NCBI RefSeq assembly: GCF_040081985.1
Contig: NZ_JBEBMH010000010.1
Location: 124,001-188,000 of the forward strand
DNA length: 64,000 nucleotides
Direction: 5' to 3'
From: Kumtagia yinganensis
GTDB taxonomy: Bacteria > Pseudomonadota > Alphaproteobacteria > Rhizobiales > Rhizobiaceae
The position numbers and the translations under genes are program-made. The notes beneath the pieces are model-generated. The model had not been told where the DNA came from. It worked only from the letters and a program-made list of their open reading frames with translations, and searched no databases. Each line of letters begins with the position of its first letter. Position 1 is the stretch's first letter. Positions 47,398 through 55,944 of this stretch are shown here, in pieces.

Positions 47398-48627
47398 ATG
47401 CGAGAGTTCGGCGTGCACTCGGAAGTCGGCAAGCTGCGCACCGTCATGGTCTGCAAGCCTTCGCTTGCACATCAGCGGCTTACTCCCGGAAATTGCCACT
47501 CCCTGCTCTTCGACGATGTCATCTGGGTGCATGAGGCGCAGAAGGACCATTACGACTTCACGCTGAAGATGCAGGAGCGCGGCGTCGAGGTGCTCGAACT
47601 TCACGATCTGCTGGCCGAAACTTTTCACGTCGGGGAAGGCCGCAGCTTTGTACTCGACCGGCTGATAACGCCCGATTCCGTGGGCTTCCAGAATGCCGCC
47701 TTCATGCGGCCGTGGCTGGACGAACTAAATGCGAAACACCTCTCCGATCTGATGATCGGCGGCATAACCGTCGCCGATCTTCCCGAGAGCATCGGCAAGG
47801 GGATGATGTCCGAGGCGTTCGGCGACGCCGAATTCATCCTGCCTCCGATCCCGAACACACTTTTCCAACGCGACCCGTCCTGCTGGATTTACGGCGGCGT
47901 GACCTGCAATCCCATGTATTGGCCGGCCCGCAAGCCCGAAACGCTGTTGCAGCGCGCCGTCTACAAGTTCCACCCTTCCTTCAGCGGCGGAAACTTCAAG
48001 ATCTGGTGGGGAGATTCCGACGAGGGATTTGCGCACGCCTCGTTGGAAGGCGGCGACGTTATGCCGATCGGAAAGGGCGTCGTCCTCGTCGGTCTCGGCG
48101 AGCGGACGACACATCAAGCCGTCGGCCAAGTTGCACGCGAGCTTTTCAAGCAGGGTGGCGCCACCCGCGTCATCGGCTGCCTGATGCCAAAGAGCCGGGC
48201 CGCGATGCACCTCGACACGGTGTTCACCTTCTGCGACCGCGATCTGGTGACCGTGTTCCGGGACGTGGTCGACCAGGTCCGATGCTACAGCATCTACCCC
48301 CTTGACCAGAGCGGAGCTTTCGAGGTGCGCCGCGAGGAAAAGCACCTGCTGCAGGTGGTGGAGGAAGCGCTCGGCATCGGCAAGCTGCGGACGGTATCAA
48401 CCGGCGGCAACGTCTACGAGGCCGAACGGGAACAGTGGGACGACGGCAACAACGTCGTCGCGATCGAACCGGGCGTCGTCGTCGCCTACGATCGCAACAC
48501 CCATACGAACACGCTGCTCCGCAAAGCGGGCGTCGAGGTCATAACGATACGGGGCGCCGAACTCGGACGCGGGCGCGGCGGCGGACACTGCATGACCTGC
48601 CCAATCCTACGCGACCCGGCCTACTGA
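47398..48627 (+). CDS. arcA: Arginine deiminase
   Basis: 409 aa. It hydrolyses arginine to citrulline and ammonia, the first step of the ADI pathway. Motifs: VHSEVGKLRTVMVCKPS at the N-terminus, FQRDPSCW, EGGDVMPIG, HLDTVFTFCD with the catalytic His/Asp, and the nucleophile cysteine C398 in GGHCMTCP. AGGAGG lies 6 bases before the ATG. It is followed 30 bases later by arcB and then arcC, forming a complete catabolic operon without an arcD-type antiporter directly in the set. Confidence 0.95.
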   Translation: MREFGVHSEVGKLRTVMVCKPSLAHQRLTPGNCHSLLFDDVIWVHEAQKDHYDFTLKMQERGVEVLELHDLLAETFHVGEGRSFVLDRLITPDSVGFQNAAFMRPWLDELNAKHLSDLMIGGITVADLPESIGKGMMSEAFGDAEFILPPIPNTLFQRDPSCWIYGGVTCNPMYWPARKPETLLQRAVYKFHPSFSGGNFKIWWGDSDEGFAHASLEGGDVMPIGKGVVLVGLGERTTHQAVGQVARELFKQGGATRVIGCLMPKSRAAMHLDTVFTFCDRDLVTVFRDVVDQVRCYSIYPLDQSGAFEVRREEKHLLQVVEEALGIGKLRTVSTGGNVYEAEREQWDDGNNVVAIEPGVVVAYDRNTHTNTLLRKAGVEVITIRGAELGRGRGGGHCMTCPILRDPAY

Positions 48628-48657
48628 ACACGCGACCTTGTTCATTGGAGTGGACTG

Positions 48658-49662
48658 ATGAGCCTCAACCTTCGCAATCGCTCGCTTCTGACCGTGCAGG
48701 ACTATACGCCGAGGGAATTCCGCTATCTGCTCGACCTGGCACGCGACCTCAAGCGCGCGAAATATGCACGAACCGAGCAGGAGCATCTGAAGGGCAAGGA
48801 GATTTGCCTGATCTTCGAAAAGACATCGACACGCACACGCTGCGCCTTCGAGGTCGCCTGCCACGACCAGGGCGCTCACGTGACCTATCTCGATCCTGCC
48901 GGGTCGCAGATCGGCCACAAGGAATCCTTCAAGGACACCGCGCGCGTTCTCGGCCGGATGTTCGATGCCATAGAATATCGCGGATCGGCTCAAAAAGGCG
49001 TCGAGGAACTCGCCCGCTATGCCGGCGTGCCCGTCTACAACGGGCTTACCGACGAATACCACCCGACGCAGATGCTGGCCGATGTCATGACGATGCGGGA
49101 GTACAGCGACAAGCCTGTCTCCCAGATCAAATATGCCTATGTCGGCGACACGCGATCCAACATGGGGCACTCACTCCTCATCGTCGGTTGCCTGATGGGG
49201 ATGGACGTTCGGATTTCCGGGCCGAAGTCGCTCTGGCCGTCCGAGGAATACATGACCATCGCCAACGATTTGAAGGAAAAGTCTGGTGCTCGCCTCACCG
49301 TGACGGAGGACGTCAAGGCGGCGGTCAAGGACGTGGACTTCATCCACACGGACGTCTGGGTCTCCATGGGCGAGCCGAAGGAAGTGTGGAAGGAGCGCAT
49401 CAAGCTGCTCACTCCGTACCAGGTGAACGCCGCCCTCATGAAGGCCAGCGGAAATTCCCAGGTAAAGTTCATGCATTGCCTGCCCGCATTCCACGATACG
49501 GAGACGACGCTCGGAAAACAGATCGCCCAGGACTACGGGATGAGCAACGGGCTCGAAGTCACCGACGACGTGTTCGAATCCGAGGCGAATGTCGCGTTCG
49601 AACAGGCCGAGAACCGGCTGCACACGATCAAGGCGCTGCTGGTCGCCACGCTCGGAGATTGA
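48658..49662 (+). CDS. arcB: Ornithine carbamoyltransferase, catabolic
   Basis: 334 aa. It converts citrulline and phosphate to ornithine and carbamoyl phosphate in this context. Motifs: the carbamoyl-phosphate site FEKTSTRTRCAFEVAC, the YHPTQMLADV loop, and MHCLPAFHDTET (HCLP). The length matches catabolic/anabolic ArgF/ArcB enzymes, and its position between arcA and arcC supports the catabolic role. The stop codon comes 1 base before the arcC start. Confidence 0.94.
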   Translation: MSLNLRNRSLLTVQDYTPREFRYLLDLARDLKRAKYARTEQEHLKGKEICLIFEKTSTRTRCAFEVACHDQGAHVTYLDPAGSQIGHKESFKDTARVLGRMFDAIEYRGSAQKGVEELARYAGVPVYNGLTDEYHPTQMLADVMTMREYSDKPVSQIKYAYVGDTRSNMGHSLLIVGCLMGMDVRISGPKSLWPSEEYMTIANDLKEKSGARLTVTEDVKAAVKDVDFIHTDVWVSMGEPKEVWKERIKLLTPYQVNAALMKASGNSQVKFMHCLPAFHDTETTLGKQIAQDYGMSNGLEVTDDVFESEANVAFEQAENRLHTIKALLVATLGD

Positions 49663-49663
49663 G

Positions 49664-50602
49664 ATGCGCATCGTCATCGCACTGGGCGGCAATGCGCTGC
49701 TGCGGCGCGGCGAACCGATGACGGCGGAGGTCCAGCGGCGCAACATCCGCACCGCCGCCGAAGCGATTGCGCCGATCGCCGCCGACCATCAACTCGTCAT
49801 CAGCCATGGTAACGGCCCTCAAGTGGGCCTGCTGGCACTTCAGGGCGCTTCGTACAAGCCGGACGAAGCCTATCCGCTCGACGTGCTCGGCGCCGAGACC
49901 GAGGGCATGATCGGCTACATGATCGAGCAGGAACTCGGCAATCTTCTACCTTTCGAGGTGCCTTTCGCCACCTTGCTGACCATGGTCGAGGTGGATGGCG
50001 ACGATCCAGGCTTCAAGAACCCGACGAAGTTCGTCGGGCCTGTCTATGACGAGGGCGAAGCAAAAAGGATCGAGACGGAAAAGGGCTGGGTCTTCAAGCT
50101 CGACGGCCCGAAATGGCGGCGCGTCGTTCCTTCGCCGGCGCCGAAGCGGATTTTCGAGATAAGGCCCATCCGATGGCTGCTGGATCACGGCACGGTGGTG
50201 ATCTGCGCCGGCGGCGGCGGTATCCCGACCATGTACGCGCCCGGCAAGGATCGACAGTTGATGGGTGTGGAGGCAGTCATCGACAAGGATTTCTGTTCCG
50301 AGCTGTTGGCGCGGGAACTCGACGCGGACCTGTTCGTCATGGCGACCGACGCGGAGGCGGTTTTCACCGGCTGGGGAACACCGGAGCAAAAGGCAATCCA
50401 TCGCGCCAGTCCCGAAGCGATCTCCGCCTACAAATTCCCCGCAGGCTCGATGGGCCCGAAAGTCGAGGCGGCCTGCCATTTCGCTGAGGCAACCGGGCGG
50501 ACGGCGGCCATCGGCGCGCTGGCGGACATCGCGGCAATCGCTCGGGGCGAGAAAGGAACGCTGGTCAGCAAGGAGTTTCACGGCGTAAGCTGGCATTCCT
50601 GA
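49664..50602 (+). CDS. arcC: Carbamate kinase
   Basis: 312 aa from the ATG one base after arcB. It makes ATP from carbamoyl phosphate, the energy-yielding step of the ADI pathway. Motifs: MRIVIALGGNALLRRGEPM, VISHGNGPQVGLLAL, VICAGGGGIPT and VEAVIDKDFCSELLA, all characteristic of the amino acid kinase fold of ArcC. Length is usual. With arcA and arcB it gives a full pathway from arginine to ATP plus two NH3 and CO2. Confidence 0.94.
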   Translation: MRIVIALGGNALLRRGEPMTAEVQRRNIRTAAEAIAPIAADHQLVISHGNGPQVGLLALQGASYKPDEAYPLDVLGAETEGMIGYMIEQELGNLLPFEVPFATLLTMVEVDGDDPGFKNPTKFVGPVYDEGEAKRIETEKGWVFKLDGPKWRRVVPSPAPKRIFEIRPIRWLLDHGTVVICAGGGGIPTMYAPGKDRQLMGVEAVIDKDFCSELLARELDADLFVMATDAEAVFTGWGTPEQKAIHRASPEAISAYKFPAGSMGPKVEAACHFAEATGRTAAIGALADIAAIARGEKGTLVSKEFHGVSWHS

Positions 50603-50632
50603 CCAGAGCAGCCCCTTTGATGCGAGGCTTTT

Positions 50633-50998
50633 TTGCAATTGCCGGTCCTGATCGAAAGCGAGGTGGCGACGCGCGAAAGCCGGTGGCTCGAATCGGGCAC
50701 CGCTCGCTTTTCGAAGCCGCGCTTGCTGGCGATAGCTCTTGCCTCTGTGGTCCTCACCGGAGCAGCCAGCGAAAATGCCAGCCGAAAGGATATCGACGAA
50801 TGCACGAAGGAAGCCAGCCGAACGGCCTCCGCCAATCCGGATGCCGCTCCGGTGACCCAGGCAGAGGTTTCGCCAAACGATCCTCATCTGTTCGATGCGG
50901 TTGCCGCATGTTTGAGATCGAAAGGCTATATGAGAGTGCAGGACATCGGAGGCGTCTGCGATGATTTCATTCTGCCCCAATGCTTCGAGCGAAACTGA
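50633..50998 (+). CDS. Small exported hypothetical protein
   Basis: 121 aa with a TTG start at 50633; a GTG at 50663 would also be possible. A hydrophobic run LLAIALASVVLTGAAS near residues 31-46 looks like a signal peptide, with cleavage after GAAS. The mature part has three cysteines (DECTKE, AACLRSKGY, GVCDDFILPQC) that could form disulfides. It is between arcC and the DUF3300 gene. The start and the family are uncertain. Confidence 0.45.
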   Translation: MQLPVLIESEVATRESRWLESGTARFSKPRLLAIALASVVLTGAASENASRKDIDECTKEASRTASANPDAAPVTQAEVSPNDPHLFDAVAACLRSKGYMRVQDIGGVCDDFILPQCFERN

Positions 50999-51034
50999 AC
51001 ACGGGTTGCAGCACTGACACAGGGGAGTTGAAAC

Positions 51035-52474
51035 ATGACCTTCAACACCGTTTTAAGGGCAGCCGGCGCTGCGGCGTGTATAGGCTTGATGATATTCGCG
51101 GCATACCCGACGGCTGCGCAGACGCAAACGGCGGCGGCGGCTCCGGCCGCGCCGGTGGCCGAGGCGCCGGAGCCGCTCAGTGCCGACGAGCTCGAGGTGC
51201 TGGTGGCGCGCATCGCGCTCTATCCGGACGAGCTTATCGCGGTGATAACCGCCGCGTCGCTCTATCCGCTGCAGATCATCGAGGCGCAGCGCTATCTCGA
51301 CGCCTACGCCAAGGACAAGAAGCTGAAACCGAAGGAAAGCTGGGACGGCAGCGTGATCTCGCTGCTCAACTATCCCGAGGTCGTGAAGATGATGAGCGAC
51401 GATCTCGAATGGACGCAGCAGCTCGGCGACGCCATCGCCTACCAGCAGAAGGACGTTCTGATCGCCATCCAGCAGTTGCGCGAGGAGGCGGTCGCCAAGG
51501 ACATCGTCAAGACCGATGACAAGATGAAGGTCGAGACGCAGGGCGACAACATCATCATCCAGTCGGTCAACACCGAAAAGATCTACGTGCCGCAATACGA
51601 GCCGCAGATGCTCTACGTGGAGAACTATCCGCCTGAGCCGATCAGCTATTATCCGGAACCCTATCCGAGCTATTGGTATCCGGGCGCGACCTTCTTCGCG
51701 GCGGCGGCCACCGGGGCGATCTGGGCGGCGGCGGTCGACTGGGACGACTGGGGTGTCTGGGGCGGCAACTGGGACGGCGGCGACATCGATATCGACTGCA
51801 ACAAATGCTTCAACGACATCGACTTCGACGGCAAGCTCAACCTGAAGGACGTCGACTGGAAGAACATCGACCGATCCAAGATCAATTTCGACCGGGATCA
51901 GCTTGCAAAATTCGACCGGACCAACATCAAGAACAGGGTCGAAGCGAACGGCAAGAACAACATCGGCAACAGGGCGGCCAACATCCGCCGCGACATGCCT
52001 AAGAACAATCCGGCCCGCGCGGCCAAGGCCCAGGACATTCGCAAGTCCACGCTTGAAGGCCTCAAGAACAATCCGGGGGACCGGGCACGCGCCGGCGCTG
52101 ACGGGCAGAGACCGGCCGCGCGGCCCGATGGAGGCAAGCGCGACGCCGCCGCTCGGTCTGGCGGCCAGCGGCCGGCCAACGCCAACCGCCCCGCGGGCAA
52201 GCCGAAAGCCGGCGGCAAGGTGAACAACCGGCCAAGCAAACCTTCCGGGCTTGGCAATGTCGACCGTGGCAAGGTCGCCAAAGTGCAGTCGAACCGCGGC
52301 CAGAAATCGATGGGCGGAGGTCAGCGCGGCGGCGGACGGGCCGTCCAGCATGGAGGCGGCGGTGGACGTAAAATGCACAGTGGAGGCGGCGGGCGGTCGA
52401 TGAGCGGCGGCGGCAGATCGCGTGGCGGCGGTGGCGGCGGCGGCCGTGGTGGCGGCGGCGGGCGCAGGCGTTGA
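51035..52474 (+). CDS. DUF3300 family exported protein with Gly/Arg-rich tail
   Basis: 479 aa. The signal peptide ends near AQTQTAAAA. Residues about 45-190 match the DUF3300 pattern: LARIALYPDELIAVITAASLYPLQIIEAQRYL, GSVISLLNYPEVVKMMSDDLEWTQQLGDA. A Tyr/Pro segment (PQMLYVENYPPEPISYYPEPY), a WDDWGVWGGNWDG stretch, and a low-complexity tail of Lys/Arg/Asn then Gly/Arg (GGGGGRGG) follow. Probably envelope-associated; function is unknown. It is co-transcribed with the next gene, 22 bases downstream, a pairing often seen for these two families. Confidence 0.8.
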   Translation: MTFNTVLRAAGAAACIGLMIFAAYPTAAQTQTAAAAPAAPVAEAPEPLSADELEVLVARIALYPDELIAVITAASLYPLQIIEAQRYLDAYAKDKKLKPKESWDGSVISLLNYPEVVKMMSDDLEWTQQLGDAIAYQQKDVLIAIQQLREEAVAKDIVKTDDKMKVETQGDNIIIQSVNTEKIYVPQYEPQMLYVENYPPEPISYYPEPYPSYWYPGATFFAAAATGAIWAAAVDWDDWGVWGGNWDGGDIDIDCNKCFNDIDFDGKLNLKDVDWKNIDRSKINFDRDQLAKFDRTNIKNRVEANGKNNIGNRAANIRRDMPKNNPARAAKAQDIRKSTLEGLKNNPGDRARAGADGQRPAARPDGGKRDAAARSGGQRPANANRPAGKPKAGGKVNNRPSKPSGLGNVDRGKVAKVQSNRGQKSMGGGQRGGGRAVQHGGGGGRKMHSGGGGRSMSGGGRSRGGGGGGGRGGGGGRRR

Positions 52475-52496
52475 GCACGGGCAAAGGAGCAGGACC

Positions 52497-53492
52497 ATGA
52501 ACGCGATTCTCCGTCACATGATGCGTACCGTCTGCCTGTCCGCTCTCGCAGCGGGACTTGCGGCCATGTCGCCGGCCTCATGGGCGCAGGCCCAATCCGA
52601 CCAGCCGGCACAGGCCGCGGACGCGGACGAGGCCGGCGACGATCCCGGCATCTTCGCACTCGAGTCGGACGAGGACCCGCCCCTGTTCGACAATGCCGAC
52701 GCCGCCGTCGACGCCTTCAAGAAGGCGTTGGCCGCCGACGATTTCGACGGCCTGGCGAAACTGCTTGGCCTGGATGCCAAAAAACTCAGGCAAGCCGACG
52801 GCGTGATGGACACCTATGCGAAAATCCGCGAGGGGGCGGCCAAGGAACTGGTGGTTGCCGACATCGAAAACGGCAAGGTCCTGCAGATCGGCGAGAAGCT
52901 CTGGCCATTCCCCTTCCCGCTGTTGAAGGGCGAGGACGGCAAGTGGGCCTTCGACAGCGAGGCGGGGCTTGAGGAGATCATCAACCGGCGCGTCGGCGAG
53001 AACGAGCTGGAGGCTATCGCCACGGTGCGTGCCTATGTCGACGCGCAGGAGGAATATGCCGAGGACGACCATGACGGCGACGGCGTGGAAGAGTTCGCGC
53101 AGAAACTGATCAGCAGCGAAGGCGCGACCGACGGACTCTACTGGCCTACCGACGCCGAGCATGGCGAAAGCCCGGCGGGCGACCTCAACCAGGCCGAGCT
53201 GGAGGACGCCCGCAAAGGCGAAGGTTACTTCGGCTATCGCTTCAAAATCCTGACCGGCCAAGGCGACAATGTCGCGGGCGACGCCTATGACTACATCATC
53301 AACGGCAACATGATCGGCGGTTTCGGATTGCTGGCCTGGCCGGTGAAATATGGCGAGACCGGCGTGAAGACGTTTGCTGTCAATCAGCAGGGCATCGTCT
53401 ACGAGACCGATCTCGGCGAGGCCACCGGGCAGATCGTCAAATACATCGACCGCTTCAACCCGGACGATACGTGGGACGTCGTGAACGACTGA
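52497..53492 (+). CDS. DUF2950 family exported protein
   Basis: 331 aa from MNAILRHMMRTVCLS, preceded by AAAGGAG. The signal peptide ends near SPASWAQAQ. The acidic segment ADADEAGDDPG is followed by FDNADAAVDAFKKALAADD and the DUF2950 hallmarks KWAFDSEAGLEEIINRRVGENELEAIATVRAYVDAQEEYA and GYRFKILTGQG. Function is unknown. It follows the DUF3300 gene in an apparent operon. Confidence 0.85.
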   Translation: MNAILRHMMRTVCLSALAAGLAAMSPASWAQAQSDQPAQAADADEAGDDPGIFALESDEDPPLFDNADAAVDAFKKALAADDFDGLAKLLGLDAKKLRQADGVMDTYAKIREGAAKELVVADIENGKVLQIGEKLWPFPFPLLKGEDGKWAFDSEAGLEEIINRRVGENELEAIATVRAYVDAQEEYAEDDHDGDGVEEFAQKLISSEGATDGLYWPTDAEHGESPAGDLNQAELEDARKGEGYFGYRFKILTGQGDNVAGDAYDYIINGNMIGGFGLLAWPVKYGETGVKTFAVNQQGIVYETDLGEATGQIVKYIDRFNPDDTWDVVND

Positions 53493-53795
53493 GCGTTATC
53501 TGTCTTAGGTGACGGCTCCGCGCCTCACCCAGGTGCCAGCGGAGCCGGCGAGCGTACCACGACGCGCTGCTGTGCGAACGCGGCGCCATGCAGGCTCCCC
53601 CGCTACGGTGATATACAGTGACATACTTCTTATCCGTCGTGATCGATCGTACCGTCTAAATCCGAACCCATGAAGCGAGGGACCGCGGTCCGTCTTGGAA
53701 CGGGACAGATCAAAATGGTTTCGGGAATCTGACTTACCGTGCCAGTTGCCAAGCCAAAGACCGAGGAGTCTGGGTGACCGAGCAGGAGTGAACAG
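53493..53795. other. Intergenic region before the Ca2+/H+ antiporter gene
   Basis: About 300 bases. No gene, RNA or clear hairpin is seen. It should hold the promoter of the antiporter gene. Confidence 0.45.
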
Positions 53796-54890
53796 TTGGG
53801 CCCCCTTCTCAAAGAAATTCGCCACAGCCCTATGCTGTGGTTGCTGGTCACAGTGCCAGTGGTGTTCGTTGCCGCGAAAATTGCTCCCGAAGCTCACACG
53901 ACGCTCTTTGTGCTGTCAGTGCTTGCCATCGTGCCACTGGCGGGATTGCTCAGTCACGCTACCGAATCTGTTGCCGCCAAGACGGGCGACGCCGCCGGCG
54001 GGCTGCTCAATGCCACCCTGGGAAATCTGACCGAGCTGGTCATCGCACTGGCTGCTCTGCGCGCAGGAGAGTACACATTGGTGAAGGCATCCATCGCCGG
54101 CGCGATTGTCACCAACACCTTGTTCATGCTGGGGGCCTCGTTTCTCGTCGGTGGACTCAAATACCACCTTCAGGAATTCAACCGATCCAGCGCGCGTCTC
54201 CAGTCGGGTCTGCTTTTCTTGGCTACAATTGCGTTGCTGATGCCCTCGGCGGTGGCGGAAGTCGACTCAACATCGGCGGCGGCGGTGACCCAACAGCTTA
54301 GTCTCGGCTTGGCCGTTCTGTTGATCGTCGGATACGGATTAGGACTGTTGTTCTCGCTCGGTACGCACCGTGAGGTCTTTTCCGGGGCGGAGCACGCCGA
54401 GCCGGACGAAGCACCGTGGCCGATCGGACTTGCCTTGGCCACTTTGGCAGGCGTTACGGTGCTCGTGGCGCTGGTAAGCGAGGTTTTCGTCGAGTCGGTG
54501 CAGAAGGCTGCCGAAGCATTTGGGATGACCCCTGCTTTTGTCGGTTTCATCGTCGTCGCACTGGTCGGCGGCGCCGCCGAAATGGCCTCGGCGTTTTCGG
54601 GCGCACGCAAGAACCGGCTCGACCTGAGCGTGGGTATTGCGCTGGGGAGCGCCTCCCAAATCGCGTTGTTCGTTGCGCCCGTGCTCGTTCTGCTGAGTTA
54701 CGTGGTTGGCCCATTACCGATGGACCTGCAATTCTGGCCGGGTGCCGTGGTGATGGTGCTGATCGCGACCCTTACCGCGATGTTTGTCACGAACAGCGGG
54801 CGGTCGGCGTGGTTCGTCGGCGTCCTGGTATTGATGGTGTACGCAATCTTCGCCATGACGCTATACATCCTGCCGCCGGCACTACAGTGA
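53796..54890 (+). CDS. Calcium/proton (or sodium) antiporter, CaCA family (Cax-like)
   Basis: 364 aa, with a TTG start at 53796 preceded by AGGAG at 7 bases. About 11 membrane helices in two inverted halves. The two alpha repeats are LGNLTELVIALAALRAGE (c-1 region) and GGAAEMASAFSGARKNRLDLSVGIALGSASQIALFVAPVLVL (c-2 region), with the acidic residues required for Ca2+ binding. It exports Ca2+ from the cytosol in exchange for protons. Proton is favoured over sodium by family, but this is not proven. Confidence 0.87.
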   Translation: MGPLLKEIRHSPMLWLLVTVPVVFVAAKIAPEAHTTLFVLSVLAIVPLAGLLSHATESVAAKTGDAAGGLLNATLGNLTELVIALAALRAGEYTLVKASIAGAIVTNTLFMLGASFLVGGLKYHLQEFNRSSARLQSGLLFLATIALLMPSAVAEVDSTSAAAVTQQLSLGLAVLLIVGYGLGLLFSLGTHREVFSGAEHAEPDEAPWPIGLALATLAGVTVLVALVSEVFVESVQKAAEAFGMTPAFVGFIVVALVGGAAEMASAFSGARKNRLDLSVGIALGSASQIALFVAPVLVLLSYVVGPLPMDLQFWPGAVVMVLIATLTAMFVTNSGRSAWFVGVLVLMVYAIFAMTLYILPPALQ

Positions 54891-54946
54891 GGTCGATCTG
54901 ACGTTGGGCGTTTATTGCCCCGCGAGCGACTGAAAGGCCAGAGATC

Positions 54947-55297
54947 ATGTCGGCAGAAAACGGCAAGAAATCACCGTCAAAGCAAATGAGGCGCATATTC
55001 TTTGCCGCACTCGTCCAGCAACTCCGTGTAGTCTGGCCAATCCTATCAGGAATCGTATTTGTCATGACTGGATCAGGGCTGGTAATATGGCGCATAGCGA
55101 ACTGGCGGATCGACGAGGCCCTCTACTTCACCTTCGTGACAGGCCTCACCATCGGCTATGGCGACTTTACACCAAAACATGTTTCGGCCCGATTGCTGGC
55201 GTTGGTGATCGGTTTCGCAGGAATTGTGTTAACCGGTCTCGTTGCGGCTATCAGCGTGCAGGTTCTGAACGCGACGAACCGTGAAACGGCAGAATAA
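54947..55297 (+). CDS. Two-TM potassium channel-like protein
   Basis: 116 aa. Two membrane helices (VWPILSGIVFVMTGSGLVIW and LLALVIGFAGIVLTGLVAAISVQVL) flank the pore loop FTFVTGLTIGYGDFTPKHVSA, which carries the K+ selectivity filter TIGYGD. The N-terminal segment is basic (KKSPSKQMRRIFFAAL). No regulatory RCK or cyclic nucleotide domain is present, so it is a minimal channel. It follows the antiporter on the same strand, about 55 bases later. Confidence 0.85.
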   Translation: MSAENGKKSPSKQMRRIFFAALVQQLRVVWPILSGIVFVMTGSGLVIWRIANWRIDEALYFTFVTGLTIGYGDFTPKHVSARLLALVIGFAGIVLTGLVAAISVQVLNATNRETAE

Positions 55298-55723
55298 GAG
55301 GTTCAGCCCAGCCGCAACAGACTGCCGGCGTCGGCTTGGGAAGATTCATATGCGGAGTGTGCAACGATCGCTTGGGTCGGGTCATGACGATGCCCCAGCC
55401 CCGCGAAGGTCCGCTCTTTGCAGGTTCGCAGCCTGAAGCTGCCGGTCCAGATGTGATCACGTCGAGAGACTGGCTGCCGCCGCAACACATCCTGTCCCTG
55501 CTCGGCATGTTTCTTGTAAGTGGTCGGCGCCACACATCCGCTCTCGGGCGGCAACGAGATCTCGGAAGGTGGGGCGCGAAGGCGTGCTGAGGGCCATGGA
55601 ACGGGCGAACGAACGTCCTTGAGCGAGCGAGTCGACAGCCCAGCCGAGGCGCGCCGCTTACCTCAAGCATACCCAACGAAATTTTTTGCGGGAAAGGCCG
55701 CTTGCTAAGTCTTTGAGATTGTT
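55298..55723. other. Non-coding stretch before the element junction
   Basis: About 425 bases with no recognisable gene. Frames on both strands are unconvincing. It is the chromosomal side of the integration junction. Confidence 0.45.
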
Positions 55724-55769
55724 TGGCTCCCCGGGCCGGATTCGAACCAGCGACCAACCGGTTAACAGA
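55724..55769 (-). repeat. 3' fragment of tRNA-Asn(GTT), attachment site candidate (attL)
   Basis: On the minus strand this reads from the anticodon loop CTGTTAA (anticodon GTT) through the T arm GCTGG-TTCGAAT-CCGGC and the acceptor 3' strand to CCA. The 5' half expected beyond 55769 is absent: the sequence there does not complete the anticodon stem or the D arm. A lone tRNA 3' half beside an integrase gene is the usual mark of the displaced attachment copy. Confidence 0.75.
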
Positions 55770-55944
55770 GGCTTTCCATCGCGCCACAGTGCGACAAGCC
55801 GCGACTGCCTGAGACGCTTAAATCCTTGCTACACAATGGTTTAACTGTGCATGGTGTTGCACTGCGTCGCAATGGGTATCGACAAAGCGCATGTTCTGGC
55901 GTACCTATTTCCGTACCTAAGCGGAACCGGTTGGTTGCTGGACA

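Noticed and set aside
51053..52498. 481-codon minus-strand frame opposite the DUF3300 gene
   Set aside because: The DUF3300 gene has a signal peptide, family motifs and a ribosome-binding site; the opposite frame has none of these.
55336..55590. 84-aa plus-strand frame beside the element junction
   Set aside because: No ribosome-binding site or family pattern; it is probably chance open frame in high-GC DNA.
55724..55800. A functional tRNA-Asn gene
   Set aside because: The 5' half (acceptor, D arm and anticodon 5' strand) is missing, so it can only be an attachment-site remnant.
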